64,000 nt of DNA. Origin: Abditibacterium sp. Lineage in GTDB: Bacteria; Armatimonadota; Abditibacteriia; Abditibacteriales; Abditibacteriaceae. Below are positions 34,701 through 45,876 of the stretch, in pieces. Location: assembly GCA_030448265.1 (NCBI GenBank), contig JAUJNG010000020.1:30931-94930 (forward strand), written 5' to 3'. A program made the translations under genes and the position numbers. The notes under the pieces were generated by a model that saw nothing but the letters and a program-made list of their open reading frames with translations, was not told where the DNA came from and searched no databases. Positions within the stretch are counted from its first letter, which is position 1. Every line of letters starts with the position of its first letter.

Positions 34701-35063
34701 CTAACGGGGGTTGGTAATCGGGCCTGACCTGGTTTCATAATCGGCTGGGGTATCGCTGGCGCGCCTTCGTAAAACGCGCACGTTGGCGCGTTGCAGGTTG
34801 AGGCGGGTGGGGATGCCGAAAACGCGCACGCGGTCGCCGCCGCGAATCGTGTTCATCGCCACACCTGGCGAGGTGCTGACGCGATAGACCTGGCCATTGG
34901 CGCGCAGAAAAAACTCGCGGCCCTGGGGCGCGCCCGCCACGATTCCGATCAGGGTAATCGGTCGGGCGACGTTGGCTTTGATCTCCTGCGCGTTGACGCC
35001 ATTGATTCCAAGCGTGGCGCTCCAAAGCAGGCCACCTAAAACGATGCGGTTGATATTTTTCAT
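34701..35063 (-). CDS. small secreted protein, possible OB-like fold
   Basis: The 120-residue protein has a signal peptide (MKNINRIVLGGLLWSATLGINGVNAQ) and a short beta-rich domain with ITLIGIVAGAPQGREFFLRANGQVYRV and GDRVRVFG, reminiscent of small OB-fold or bacterial SH3-like proteins. I do not recognise the exact family. I chose ATG 35063 because GAGGAAAA precedes it; the ATG four codons upstream lacks a ribosome site. It lies between two bidirectional terminators and so is transcribed alone. Confidence 0.6.
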   Translation of the reverse strand: MKNINRIVLGGLLWSATLGINGVNAQEIKANVARPITLIGIVAGAPQGREFFLRANGQVYRVSTSPGVAMNTIRGGDRVRVFGIPTRLNLQRANVRVLRRRASDTPADYETRSGPITNPR

Positions 35064-35113
35064 AGTTTTCCTCATAAGGAAAAATCGGAGGGAGCAAAGC
35101 CCACTCCAAACGC

Positions 35114-35148
35114 AAAAAAGCCGCCCCCTTTGTGAGAGCGGCTTTTTT
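35114..35148. terminator. bidirectional intrinsic terminator after sdhB
   Basis: AAAAAAGCCGC (35114-35124) and GCGGCTTTTTT (35138-35148) form a stem around a 13-base loop. On the minus strand it sits 11 bases after the sdhB stop and ends with a T run, so it terminates the sdhCAB operon. Confidence 0.85.
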
Positions 35149-35159
35149 GGGGTTGAAAC

Positions 35160-35939
35160 TCATTTTTTGTTCGCCAGAATCGCGCGTTCGTATTCGCGGT
35201 TCATCAGCGAAATGTTGGTCATCTGAATTTCCTTGGGGCAAACCGCCTCGCATTCGCCTTCATTCGAGCAGGAGCCGAATTTCTCGGCGTCCATCTGCGC
35301 CACCATGCGAATCACGCGCTCGCCGCGTTCGGGATCGCCCTGCGGCAACAGCGCCAGATGCGCGATTTTCGCACTGGTAAACAGCGCCGCCGAAGCGTTT
35401 TTGCACTGCGCGATGCACGCGCCGCAGCCGATGCACGCCGCCGAATCCATCGCGTCGTTCGACATTTCTTTGGGAATGGGAATCGCGTTGCCATCGGGCG
35501 CGTTGCCGGTGTTGACCGAAATGTAGCCGCCCGCCGCGATGATGCGGTCGAGGGCGCTTCTGTCCACTACTAAATCCCGAATCACCGGAAACGCGCGTGC
35601 GCGCCACGGTTCGATGACGATTTCGTCGCCGTCGTTGAACGAGCGCATATGCAGTTGGCAGGCGGCGGTGCCTTCGTCCGGCCCATGCGCCACGCCGTTG
35701 ATCATCACGCCGCACGAGCCGCAAATGCCTTCGCGACAGTCGTGTTCAAAGGCAATCGGCTCGCCGCCGTCGCGGATGATGTTTTCGTTGACCACGTCGA
35801 GCATTTCCAGAAACGACATATCCGGCGAGATGTCGTTCGCCTGATAGGTCGTCATTTTCCCCTTGTCCTTGCCACCGCTCTGGCGCCAGACGAGGAGTTT
35901 GAGATTCATATTCTTTTTCGTGCCGTTGGATGCTGACAT
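35160..35939 (-). CDS. sdhB: succinate dehydrogenase/fumarate reductase iron-sulfur subunit
   Basis: The 259-residue protein contains the three cluster sites of SdhB/FrdB: [2Fe-2S] ligands in [15 protein letters not shown] and AACQLHM, [4Fe-4S] in [12 protein letters not shown], and [3Fe-4S] in [12 protein letters not shown]. The sequence style matches type B (single cytochrome b subunit) enzymes, agreeing with the sdhC here. It carries electrons from FAD in SdhA to the membrane quinone site. AAAGGA precedes the ATG. It is last in the operon, separated from sdhA by a 112-base gap that holds a long palindrome. Confidence 0.95.
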   Translation of the reverse strand: MSASNGTKKNMNLKLLVWRQSGGKDKGKMTTYQANDISPDMSFLEMLDVVNENIIRDGGEPIAFEHDCREGICGSCGVMINGVAHGPDEGTAACQLHMRSFNDGDEIVIEPWRARAFPVIRDLVVDRSALDRIIAAGGYISVNTGNAPDGNAIPIPKEMSNDAMDSAACIGCGACIAQCKNASAALFTSAKIAHLALLPQGDPERGERVIRMVAQMDAEKFGSCSNEGECEAVCPKEIQMTNISLMNREYERAILANKK

Positions 35940-35957
35940 TTGGATTTTCCTTTCTCA

Positions 35958-36048
35958 TTCACCGCAAAGACGCGAAGGCGCAAAGATTTTTAAGAACTCC
36001 AGTTTCTAACTCTTCAAAATCTCTGCGCCTTCGCGTCTTTGCGGTGAA
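35958..36048. repeat. inverted repeat between sdhA and sdhB, ACCGCAAAGACGCGAAGGCG family
   Basis: Arms 35958-35990 and 36016-36048 pair over 33 bases with one mismatch around a 25-base loop. A related but degraded copy lies at 43699-43780. The right arm ends three bases before the sdhA stop codon. From memory, similar ACGCGAAGGCGCAAAG repeats are found in many unrelated bacteria. Confidence 0.92.
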
Positions 36049-36051
36049 TAA

Positions 36052-38039
<1,988 letters not shown>

Positions 38040-38043
<4 letters not shown>

Positions 38044-38801
38044 TGCACGACCTTTAAAACAATCAAAAGCGGAATCAGCGTAAAGCCGCCGCAAACCACA
38101 AAAGTAAAAATGTTCCCGAACCACATCAAACCCTTCTGGTAGCGCGGATGGTTGGCGCCAAGACTGGTAAAGGCGCTCGAAACCGCGTGGTAAAGATGAA
38201 GGGCGAGAGTAATCATGCACAAAATGTAGATTCCGGCCACGATGGGGTTGGAAAGTTCATTGACGACCAGTTGGGCCAGATCGAAGGCTTCTTTGCCGCT
38301 ATTTTGGCCACTCGTGGTCTGCCCTACGGTGGGCTGTCCAGGAAAGAGGACGATGCTGGAATTGTGCCCGTCGCCCACCGGCCTGGACGCGACGGGATTG
38401 TGATATTTGAAGTGCCAGACGTGAAAAACGATGAACAGCAGGATGATGATGCCCGATGTCATCATAAACGTCGAAGCCCAGGTCTTTTTCGATTTTTTGC
38501 TTTTGGTGCGGCCCCAGGTTTTGGAATGGTAGGGAATGGGCCGCGCCTCGTAATTGCCCTTGAGCAACACCAGGGCATCCCAGACGTGGAACAGCAAAAT
38601 CGCCAGCAGACCCAGTTCGATAATGGGAACGATGGGCAGCGAGATCAAAAAACTGCCGTAGGCGTTGAACTTGTCTTTTCCCCAGATCAGCAGGAGGTTG
38701 CCGACCAGATGGCCGACCAGAAAAATGCACATCGCCAGACCGGTGATGGCCATGACGATTTTCTTGCCGACGACGTTGTTAAAACGGAGCTTTGCGAGCA
38801 T
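38040..38801 (-). CDS. sdhC: succinate dehydrogenase cytochrome b subunit (type B)
   Basis: The 253-residue protein has five membrane helices. His residues sit at [33 protein letters not shown] and [13 protein letters not shown], consistent with two b hemes as in type B succinate:quinone reductases. A long hydrophilic loop (about 145-175) is rich in Gly/Ser. It anchors SdhAB and passes electrons to quinone, probably menaquinone. First gene of sdhCAB; its start is 18 bases before the upstream gap begins to be AT-rich. No separate sdhD is expected for this type. Confidence 0.92.
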
Positions 38802-38952
38802 AAAATGGGGGACTCTCCACGCTGAATATTAAGATTTCGGGGACTGGGTTAAATCGTATCAAAGCGGGGTAAATCAAGGACATTTGACGCGCTTTGGCGC
38901 GCTGTTATTTTGCTAATGGCTGTTCGATTGGAGGGCGTGTGAGCGGAGCGAT

Positions 38953-39111
38953 GACCGGTTCCCACGCCCAGAGGGCACCCGACTTGTGGGGAGGGTTAGG
39001 GAGGGGTGGGCGGTGCAGGTTCACGCCCGATTGAGGAACAGCCACTCTTTCGGTTGACCCCTCCCTAACCCTCCCCACAAGTCGGGTGCCCTCTGGGCGT
39101 GGGAACCGGTC
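38953..39111. repeat. long perfect inverted repeat, CCCAGAGGGCACCC family
   Basis: Fifty-five-base arms (38953-39007 and 39057-39111) are exact complements around a 49-base loop. They contain CGCCCAGAGGGCACCCGACTT, shared with 6365 and 11399, followed by GTGGGGAGGGTTAGGGAGG, which is specific to this copy. It fills about half of the 332-base gap between rfbC and sdhC. The rest of the gap (38802-38952) shows no gene and is probably the sdh promoter region. Confidence 0.96.
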
Positions 39112-39133
39112 AAAACGACGCTCAAACTCTGAC

Positions 39134-39706
39134 TCACTCACTAAAAATTGGCAGCTGTTCCGGCGCAACATCGTGCAAACGCGGCGCGACGGCATCTTTG
39201 CCCGACAAAAGCGGCGCGTCCAATCCCAGCGCGGCCAAATCCCACGCGATGCCGATGTCTCCATCGTTCCACGCCACGCCGAATTCGTCGCCAGGCGTGT
39301 AAAAGTTGTCGCATTTGTAGAGAAACTCGGCCTCGTCGCTCAGCACCAGAAACCCGTGCGCGAACCCGCGCGGCACCAAAATCTGGCGCTTGTTTTCGGC
39401 TGACAATTCGACGGCGACGTGCTTTCCAAAATGCGGCGAACCGCGCCGAATATCGACCGCGACATCCAACACCGCGCCGCGCACCACGCGGCACAATTTC
39501 GCCTGCGGGTTTTGAAGTTGATAATGCAGTCCGCGCAGCGTGCCGCGCGCCGACAGCGAATGGTTGTCCTGCACCCACTCGGTTTGAAGGCCCAACTCGG
39601 CGAATTTGCGCGCCGAAAAGGTTTCCATGAAAAAGCCACGCGCGTCGCCGAAAACGGACGGCTCCAAAACCCACACGCCTGGAAGAGAAGTTTCAATTTG
39701 TTTCAT
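39134..39706 (-). CDS. rfbC: dTDP-4-dehydrorhamnose 3,5-epimerase
   Basis: The 190-residue protein is a cupin-fold RmlC: PSVFGDARGFFMETF, WVQDNHSLSARGTLRGLHYQ (catalytic His), VVRGAVLDVAVDIRRGSPHFG, ILVPRGFAHGFLVLSD and YKCDNFYTPGDEFGVAWND (catalytic Tyr and Asp region). It makes dTDP-4-keto-L-rhamnose for surface polysaccharides. The other dTDP-rhamnose genes (rfbA, rfbB, rfbD) are not adjacent, so it stands alone here. It is flanked on both sides by long inverted repeats. Confidence 0.95.
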   Translation of the reverse strand: MKQIETSLPGVWVLEPSVFGDARGFFMETFSARKFAELGLQTEWVQDNHSLSARGTLRGLHYQLQNPQAKLCRVVRGAVLDVAVDIRRGSPHFGKHVAVELSAENKRQILVPRGFAHGFLVLSDEAEFLYKCDNFYTPGDEFGVAWNDGDIGIAWDLAALGLDAPLLSGKDAVAPRLHDVAPEQLPIFSE

Positions 39707-39717
39707 GATTTAAAGGG

Positions 39718-39818
39718 GAGAACGCGAAGCGTCAGCGAGTGAGGCCTTCCAGTTTTATATCGCCTGCTGTTAATTGAACCAAACTGCAAGGCTTCACTCG
39801 CTTACGCTTCGCGTTCTT
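39718..39818. repeat. inverted repeat, GAACGCGAAGCGTAAGCGAG family, copy 2
   Basis: Arms 39718-39755 and 39781-39818 pair over 38 bases with four mismatches. The family is the same as 9273-9382. The right arm encodes the last residues (EEREA) and TAA stop of the RNase Z-like gene on the minus strand. Confidence 0.9.
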
Positions 39819-40719
39819 CAGGCAAATAGAGCGGTTTTTCGCGAAAAACATCGAAATAAACCCGTCGCGGCAGCGCCGCCCACACTTTGGCTTCCAGTTT
39901 GAGTTCCCCAGCGACGGCGCGCACCGCGTCGCGGATTTCGGCGTCGCTGTAGCGCGTCGAGATGTGATAAAGCAGCACATTGGGCACGCCCGCTTCTTTG
40001 GCCAGCGAAAGCGCCTGCCACAGCGTCGAGTGAACGTGCCCAACATCTTCGCCCGCTTCCTCGGCGTCGTAATCGTCGGGAGAGAGAAAGGTCGCCTCGT
40101 GAACCAGTAACTGCGTTCCGGCGACTTCCCCCGCCGAAAGTGGCTCGCCGTCGCCCGAAACCGTCACCCATTTTTCATCGACCGGCGCCGTGATGCCTTC
40201 GCGCCCGATTTCGAGGCGAATTTTGTCGAGTTCGGCCTGCGTTAGCGATTGAAACTCCGCTTTCACCTTCATTTTGCGCCAGATGAGATGGAAACCCAAT
40301 GAGCGCGGCGCGGCGCGCAAATCATCGTCGGCGTAGTGGCGCGTGCGAAAACTTCTCATCAAACGGCCCTCGACGCCGCTTTCGATCCAGTCGCCTTCTT
40401 CGAGCGCTTTCCACATCGCCGCGTTCGATGAACCAGGGTTGAAGCTGCGCGTGAAATGCTCCATCTGCCCCCACGCGCGTCCTCCGGCGGGATGGCCGAG
40501 CAAAAACGAACCCGCCTCGCCGCGCTGGTTGACGACCTGAATCAAGCCGCCGACGTGATCGCGGTGCGCGTGCGTCATGAGAAAGGTGTCGATTTTGCGA
40601 ATTTTGTAGCCCAGCTGCTGCGTGACGCCATCGCCGGCGTCGATGAGCAGTTTCCAGTCGTTGAACCACAGCCAGGTCGAAAAGCGCGGCGACGAGTGCA
40701 TCGCCAGTTGAAGTTGCAT
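39802..40719 (-). CDS. ribonuclease Z-like metallo-beta-lactamase-fold protein
   Basis: The 305-residue protein has LLIDAGDGVTQQLGYKIRKIDTFLMTHAHRDHVGGL, the zinc HxHxDH motif with the preceding RNase Z-like Asp-Gly-Gln region, followed by LLGHP, RHYADDDL, LLVHEATFL (Asp/Glu ligand region) and VLYHISTRYSD. Canonical RNase Z matures the 3' ends of tRNA. The N terminus is less canonical (no LGTG motif), so a relative with another phosphodiester substrate is possible. Its last five codons and the stop come from a repeat arm. Confidence 0.75.
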   Translation of the reverse strand: MQLQLAMHSSPRFSTWLWFNDWKLLIDAGDGVTQQLGYKIRKIDTFLMTHAHRDHVGGLIQVVNQRGEAGSFLLGHPAGGRAWGQMEHFTRSFNPGSSNAAMWKALEEGDWIESGVEGRLMRSFRTRHYADDDLRAAPRSLGFHLIWRKMKVKAEFQSLTQAELDKIRLEIGREGITAPVDEKWVTVSGDGEPLSAGEVAGTQLLVHEATFLSPDDYDAEEAGEDVGHVHSTLWQALSLAKEAGVPNVLLYHISTRYSDAEIRDAVRAVAGELKLEAKVWAALPRRVYFDVFREKPLYLPEEREA

Positions 40720-40782
40720 GAATGGGACAGAGTGTAACGGCGAAGTGACTCGCCGCTATTATGCAAAACTGGCGCGCACGCC

Positions 40783-42306
40783 ATGAACCGATTCCTTCGC
40801 TCCGATTTTCTGCCCGCGCTCGCCCTGCCGCTTTTAATGCTCATCGTGGCCGGTTTCGCCTGGCAGCCGCTCGGCGGCGGCGACGATTTTTGGGCGCACG
40901 CTTCCATCGGTCGCTGGATTCTCGAAAACGGCCAGATTCCGCGTCAAACCCTGTTTTTGTGGAGCGAAACCATTCCCTGGATCGCCCACGCCTGGGGAAC
41001 CGGCGTCCTTTTCGCGTGGATGATGCGCCTTGGCGGCGAAACCTACGGGCCTTATCTCGCCCAAATCCTCAATCTCATTTTGTGCGCTATGCCCTTTGTT
41101 CTGTTGTGGCGATTTTGGCGGCGCCGTGCGCCGTTCGCGAGTTTGATGGCGCCGCTTTTCATCCTCGCCATGTGGGTCAGTTCAGCGCGCTTTCACCCGC
41201 GCCCCGAACTCTTCACCGCGCTGTTTCTGACGCTGCTGTTCTTGTTTCTCATTCAGTGGCCGCAGCAGAAATCGCTGCCCAAACTCCAAATCGCGGGCGT
41301 GCTGCTGATGTTCGCGGTGTGGCCCAATTTTCACGGCGCGGTCGCTGTCGGGCTGGTGATTTTGTGGCTTTCTGCTTTCCTCGAACTGCTCCAAACGCGG
41401 CGCGACGGGCGTTTGCTGCTTCTGGCGGCGATTTGCACGCTTCTGGTTTTTCTCTGTAACCCGCGCGGCTTCGAATACTATCGCGTTTTGCTGCCCATTG
41501 GCTCCGACACTTTCAAGCGCATCGACGAATGGAAACCGTTTTGGGAATGGCCCCGCCTCGCCACCGAACTGGTCGTCGCCGAAATTCTGCTATGGGCGAT
41601 TGGCATGACGTTGTGGCTCGCCAACCCGAATCGCCGGTGGGCGCAACTCGGCTGGATGCTGCTCATGATGGCCGCGTTTTTGAGCGCGCGGCGCCAGCTA
41701 TGGCTCACAGCGCTCACCAGCCTGGCCGTAATCGTTTCCAACGGCCGCCCGCTGCAAGGCGACGAACTGTTTCGCGGCTGGCGCAAACTCTCGCGCGGCG
41801 ATGCGTCGCAGCCGCTTCCCGCTCCGATGCGCCTTATCGCGCGCCTTGGAGTTCTGGTTATTTTGCTGTGCGCGCTCGCGCAGGCGGTTTCCAAAGACGA
41901 TCTCGCGCCGCGTGCCGTCAAAGCCAATTTGCCGGTGGGGATGACGGCATTTCTGCTCGACAAAGCGCCGCCAGGCCGCATCATGAACGACTACGAGTTT
42001 TCCGCTTATCTCCAGTGGGGCCTGCACGAGCGCCGCCTGCTTTACATCGACCTCAACAACGCCTATCCCGACACCTTGATGGAAGAATACTTCGAACTCA
42101 TCGCCAGTCACAAAGACCCCGCAAAATTGGCCGAACGCGATGAAAAGCGCAATGAAATTCTCGCCCGCCGCAAAATCAATGTCGTGGCGCTGCGGCCTTT
42201 CACCAACAAAGAAGGTTTGTCGATTCTGGCGCGCTATCTCGACGGCAACGTGGCGTGGCGGCGAATCTACGAAGGCATCGACGGCACGGTGTGGGCGCGG
42301 GGATGA
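40783..42306 (+). CDS. large membrane protein, GT-C-like, function unknown
   Basis: The 507-residue protein has about ten hydrophobic segments over its first 360 residues and a soluble C-terminal domain (from about 375; RIMNDYEFSAYLQWGLHERRLLYIDLNNAYPDTLMEEYFE region). The first loop holds GGGDDFWAHASIGRWILENGQIP, an Asp-Asp motif followed by His as in GT-C glycosyltransferases, and ARFHPRPELF is another conserved-looking loop. Glycosyltransfer at the membrane is a reasonable guess, not proven. It is divergent from the RNase Z-like gene and converges on the chromate transporter. Confidence 0.6.
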   Translation: MNRFLRSDFLPALALPLLMLIVAGFAWQPLGGGDDFWAHASIGRWILENGQIPRQTLFLWSETIPWIAHAWGTGVLFAWMMRLGGETYGPYLAQILNLILCAMPFVLLWRFWRRRAPFASLMAPLFILAMWVSSARFHPRPELFTALFLTLLFLFLIQWPQQKSLPKLQIAGVLLMFAVWPNFHGAVAVGLVILWLSAFLELLQTRRDGRLLLLAAICTLLVFLCNPRGFEYYRVLLPIGSDTFKRIDEWKPFWEWPRLATELVVAEILLWAIGMTLWLANPNRRWAQLGWMLLMMAAFLSARRQLWLTALTSLAVIVSNGRPLQGDELFRGWRKLSRGDASQPLPAPMRLIARLGVLVILLCALAQAVSKDDLAPRAVKANLPVGMTAFLLDKAPPGRIMNDYEFSAYLQWGLHERRLLYIDLNNAYPDTLMEEYFELIASHKDPAKLAERDEKRNEILARRKINVVALRPFTNKEGLSILARYLDGNVAWRRIYEGIDGTVWARG

Positions 42307-42329
42307 AAACGGAGAGTTTTCCGTCGCGT

Positions 42330-42491
42330 CGCTTCGGCCCTCACCCGCCGCTTCGCGGCACCCTCTCCCGCAAGCGGGAGAAGGAGAGACTGCCACTTTG
42401 GTGAGTTCACTGCTCGGTTGAAGCTGCGCGCTATGTCCTTCTCCCGCTTGCGGGAGAGGGTGCCGCGAAGCGGCGGGTGAGGGCCGAAGCG
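42330..42491. repeat. long perfect inverted repeat between convergent genes
   Basis: Fifty-six-base arms (42330-42385 and 42436-42491) are exact complements, with smaller self-complementary parts inside each arm (CCGCTTCGCGG and CTCCCGCAAGCGGGAG). The outer part continues imperfectly to 42318 and 42503. It could end transcription from both sides, but no T tract follows. Confidence 0.96.
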
Positions 42492-42506
42492 AAGCGACGG
42501 GAAACC

Positions 42507-43667
42507 CTAACGCGGGCCCAAAACCAGCCCCACGAGCGCGCCCAGCGCCAGCCACAGCGCTGAATTCCACCTCGTTTTCCACAGCAGCAGCGCCGCGACG
42601 ACAAAAATCGCCAGCGCACCGCCGTCGAAACGAAAATCAGCAAGAAACGCGGCGCGCGCCAGTCGCATTGTCACCACGCCCATGAGCGCGAACGACGCCG
42701 CGTTGACGCAATCCAGAAACACCCGCGCGCGCGGCGAACCGCTCAAGCGCCCCAGAAACTTCGCCAAAATCATCACGAAAACGAACGAGGGCAAAAAAAT
42801 GCCCGCCGTCGCCACGAGAGCGCCTCCCAGCCCACCGATTTGCCAGCCCACAAACGTCGCCGAAGTGAAAAGCGGCCCAGGCGTCATCTGCCCGACGGCC
42901 ACGGCATCGAGAAGCTGCCGGTCGGAGATGAGGCCCAGCTTTTCTACGAATTCGGCGCGCATATAGGCCAGCAAAACGTAGCCGGAGCCGTAAATCACGC
43001 TCCCGATTTTGAGAAACGACCAGAAAATCGCGCTCACGTTGGCGGGAAGAAGCGGCGCCGCAAGAAAAAGAAAAGCGCCCCGTGGCTGGGCGGGCTTTTC
43101 CGGCGGCTCGGCGGGCTTTTTCGCGGGAGTTGGCGGTGATTTGCGCGCCTCAAAAGCGGCGATAACCAGTCCCAACACCGCCGCCGCGAAGACGATGGCG
43201 ACTTCGCCCACGCCCCAGGCGGCAGCGAGAAGCGCGGCAACGGCAACCCCTTGCGCGAGACGGTTTTTGAGCGCGGCAGGCGCAAATTTGAGCAAAGCCT
43301 GACCCACAATCGCCACCACGACCGGCGAAATGCCCCACATGATCGCGCGGCTTTGCGGCAGCGTGCCGTATTTCGCGTAAAGCGCCGACAAAATCAGCAC
43401 CAGAACCAGCGCCGGAAAGATAAAACACGCGCCCGCAATCCACAAACCGGCATTTCCGGCGCGTCTGTGGCCGATGTGCATCGCCAGTTCGGTCGAGTTG
43501 GGGCCAGGAATGAGATTGACGGCGCCGTTCAAATCGAGAAATTCCTGATCCGACAGCCACTGGCGGCGCTCGACAAACTCGCTTCGCATCAGCGCGATAT
43601 GCGCGAGCGGGCCGCCAAACGAAACGGCGCCCAGACGCAGAAAAATGCGCGCGATTTCCCAGAGCAT
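42507..43667 (-). CDS. chrA: chromate transporter (ChrA, CHR family)
   Basis: The 386-residue protein has the two-fold repeat of long-chain CHR proteins. The first half has FLRLGAVSFGGPLAHIALMRSEFV and LNGAVNLIPGPNSTELAMHIGH. The second half has FLKIGSVIYGSGYVLLAYMRAEFV and VAVGQMTPGPLFTSATFVGW. About ten membrane helices are visible, with a Pro/Lys linker between the halves (about 175-200). The family exports chromate or related oxyanions. I chose ATG 43667, which starts the family sequence (MLWEIARIFLRLG); the open frame to 43871 crosses a repeat. Confidence 0.92.
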   Translation of the reverse strand: MLWEIARIFLRLGAVSFGGPLAHIALMRSEFVERRQWLSDQEFLDLNGAVNLIPGPNSTELAMHIGHRRAGNAGLWIAGACFIFPALVLVLILSALYAKYGTLPQSRAIMWGISPVVVAIVGQALLKFAPAALKNRLAQGVAVAALLAAAWGVGEVAIVFAAAVLGLVIAAFEARKSPPTPAKKPAEPPEKPAQPRGAFLFLAAPLLPANVSAIFWSFLKIGSVIYGSGYVLLAYMRAEFVEKLGLISDRQLLDAVAVGQMTPGPLFTSATFVGWQIGGLGGALVATAGIFLPSFVFVMILAKFLGRLSGSPRARVFLDCVNAASFALMGVVTMRLARAAFLADFRFDGGALAIFVVAALLLWKTRWNSALWLALGALVGLVLGPR

Positions 43668-43698
43668 CGCGCCGATTTTAACAAAACGAACGAAATTA

Positions 43699-43780
43699 AC
43701 CGCGAAGGCGCGAAGGCGCAAAGATTTTGGAGATGAAAAAATTAATCCTCTTTCTCCTTTGCGTCTTCGCGTAGGGCGGT
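43699..43780. repeat. degraded inverted repeat in a divergent gap, ACCGCAAAGACGCGAAGGCG family
   Basis: ACCGCGAAGGCGCGAAGGCG (from 43699) pairs imperfectly with CTTTGCGTCTTCGCGTAGGG (from 43757). The core CGCGAAGGCGCAAAGATTTT is shared with 35970-35990. It lies between the divergent chrA and uvrB starts, so it cannot be a terminator of either gene. Confidence 0.8.
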
Positions 43781-43799
43781 GATTTAAACTTGATGTTCT

Positions 43800-45869
43800 A
43801 TGCCCCGCGATCAAAAATTCAAAATGCAGGCGCCGTTTCCGCCCAAAGGCGACCAGCCGCGCGCCATTCAAAAGTTAGTCGAAGGCGCACGCGACGGCCT
43901 CGCCCATCAGGTGCTTCTGGGCGCGACGGGCACCGGCAAAACCTACACGATGGCCAACGTCGTCCAAACCTTGCAGCGCCCCGCCCTTGTCATCGCGCAC
44001 AACAAAACCCTCGCCGCGCAATTGTGCCAGGAACTGCGCGAATTCTTTCCCGATAACGCTGTCGAATACTTCGTCTCCTACTACGACTATTACCAGCCCG
44101 AAGCCTATGTGGTTCACAGCGACACTTTTATCGAAAAAGAAAGCTCGCGCAACGATGAAATCGATAGACTACGCCACTCTTCAACGCAGTCGTTAACCAG
44201 TCGCCGCGATGTGATCGTGGTTTCTTCGGTGAGTTGTATTTACGGTTTGGGAACACCGGAACTGTATCAGAAATTCGCGCTTGATTTGCGCGTCGGCGAT
44301 ACCATCGACCGCCGCGCGGTTTTGGAACGCCTCATTGCGATGCAGTTCGCGCGCAACGATATTAATTTGGTTCGCGGCACGTTTCGCGTGCGCGGTGACG
44401 TTTTGGAAGTTCATCCGCGCGACTCCGACAACATCGTGCGAATCGATACGTTTGGCGATGAAATCGAATCGATTCAGGAAGTCAATGGACTCACCGGCGA
44501 AGTTTTAAAAGCCCATAAATTCCACACTATCTATCCCGCGACTCACTTTATCGCTTCGGAAGACCGCATGGAAGGCGCTTTGATTCAAATCGAATCAGAT
44601 ATGAACGCGCAGTGCGCCCATTTTGAGTCGGTTGGGAAACTGTTGGAAGCTCAGAGATTACGCCAGCGTGTGCGCTACGATATGGAGATGATGCGCGAAG
44701 TCGGATATTGCAACGGCATTGAAAACTACTCGCGCTACCTCGATGGACGCACGCCAGGAGAAGCGCCTTACACGCTTATCGACTACTTTCCCGATGATTA
44801 TCTGCTAATGATCGACGAAAGCCACCAGACTCTGCCGCAGGTGCGCGCCATGTATAACGGCGACCGCGCCCGCAAAGAAGTCTTGGTCGATTACGGCTTT
44901 CGTTTGCCCGCCGCGTTCGATAATCGCCCGCTTAAATTCGAGGAGTTCGAGTCGCGCATGGGCCAGAGTTTTTACGTTTCGGCGACGCCTGGGCCGTATG
45001 AATTGGATCACATCGGCCTGCAAAAAAAGGACGAAACCGCCAAGGGTTCGGCCCTGGCGAGTTTCGTCACACCCGATGACGGTTTCGCCTCGTTTCCTGG
45101 TTTGGCGGAGCAAATTATTCGACCCACGGGCCTGCTCGATCCCGAAATCTCGATTCGCCCCACGCGCGGCCAGATCGACGATTTGCTGGTTGAAATTCGC
45201 GCCCGCACCGCCAAAAAACAGCGCGTGTTATGCACCACGCTCACCAAGCGCATGGCCGAAGATCTCACCGATTTTTTGAAGGAAATCGATGTCAAAGTCA
45301 ACTACCTTCACTCCGATGTCGAGACCATGGAGCGCTCGCAAATTCTGCGCGAACTGCGACAGGGGAAATACGATGTCGTGGTCGGCATCAACCTCTTGCG
45401 CGAAGGTTTGGATTTGCCCGAAGTCTCGCTCGTCGCCATTCTGGACGCCGACAAAGAAGGGTTTTTACGTAGCGAAACCTCGCTGATTCAAACCATCGGG
45501 CGCGCGGCGCGTCACGTCGAGGGCCAGGTCGTGATGTATGCTGACCGCGTGACCGGTTCGATGCAGCGCGCCATCGAAGAAACCAACCGCCGCCGCGCCG
45601 CGCAGATGCAGTTCAACCAGGAAAACGGCATCACACCGCAGGGCATTCAAAAGGCGATTCGCGAAGACCTCATCACCGAACTTCTGGCCGACGTGAAAGC
45701 CGATTTGCAACCAGGGAAAATTGGCAAAAAGCCGAAGCTGGAAGACTTGCCCAAGATGCTCGAAGAACTCGAAAGCGAGATGAAAGCGGCGGCATCGGCG
45801 CTCGATTTCGAGCGCGCCGCGCAACTCCGCGATGAGCTTTTGACGCTGCGAGAGTTGATTAAAGGATGA
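43800..45869 (+). CDS. uvrB: excinuclease ABC subunit B
   Basis: The 689-residue protein is full-length UvrB. It carries Walker A GATGTGKT (41-48), the damage-probing beta-hairpin region [13 protein letters not shown], helicase motif II (LMIDESH), motifs V-VI ([32 protein letters not shown] and IGRAARH) and a C-terminal UVR domain ([32 protein letters not shown]) that contacts UvrC. It is the central damage-verification helicase of nucleotide-excision repair. uvrA and uvrC are not in the window. Divergent from chrA. Confidence 0.98.
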   Translation: MPRDQKFKMQAPFPPKGDQPRAIQKLVEGARDGLAHQVLLGATGTGKTYTMANVVQTLQRPALVIAHNKTLAAQLCQELREFFPDNAVEYFVSYYDYYQPEAYVVHSDTFIEKESSRNDEIDRLRHSSTQSLTSRRDVIVVSSVSCIYGLGTPELYQKFALDLRVGDTIDRRAVLERLIAMQFARNDINLVRGTFRVRGDVLEVHPRDSDNIVRIDTFGDEIESIQEVNGLTGEVLKAHKFHTIYPATHFIASEDRMEGALIQIESDMNAQCAHFESVGKLLEAQRLRQRVRYDMEMMREVGYCNGIENYSRYLDGRTPGEAPYTLIDYFPDDYLLMIDESHQTLPQVRAMYNGDRARKEVLVDYGFRLPAAFDNRPLKFEEFESRMGQSFYVSATPGPYELDHIGLQKKDETAKGSALASFVTPDDGFASFPGLAEQIIRPTGLLDPEISIRPTRGQIDDLLVEIRARTAKKQRVLCTTLTKRMAEDLTDFLKEIDVKVNYLHSDVETMERSQILRELRQGKYDVVVGINLLREGLDLPEVSLVAILDADKEGFLRSETSLIQTIGRAARHVEGQVVMYADRVTGSMQRAIEETNRRRAAQMQFNQENGITPQGIQKAIREDLITELLADVKADLQPGKIGKKPKLEDLPKMLEELESEMKAAASALDFERAAQLRDELLTLRELIKG

Positions 45870-45876
45870 GGTTGAA

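Noticed and set aside
42330..42491. Calling every long palindrome a transcription terminator
   Set aside because: Most lie between co-directional genes or in divergent gaps, lack T tracts and are far longer than the true terminators at 26722, 34653 and 35114.
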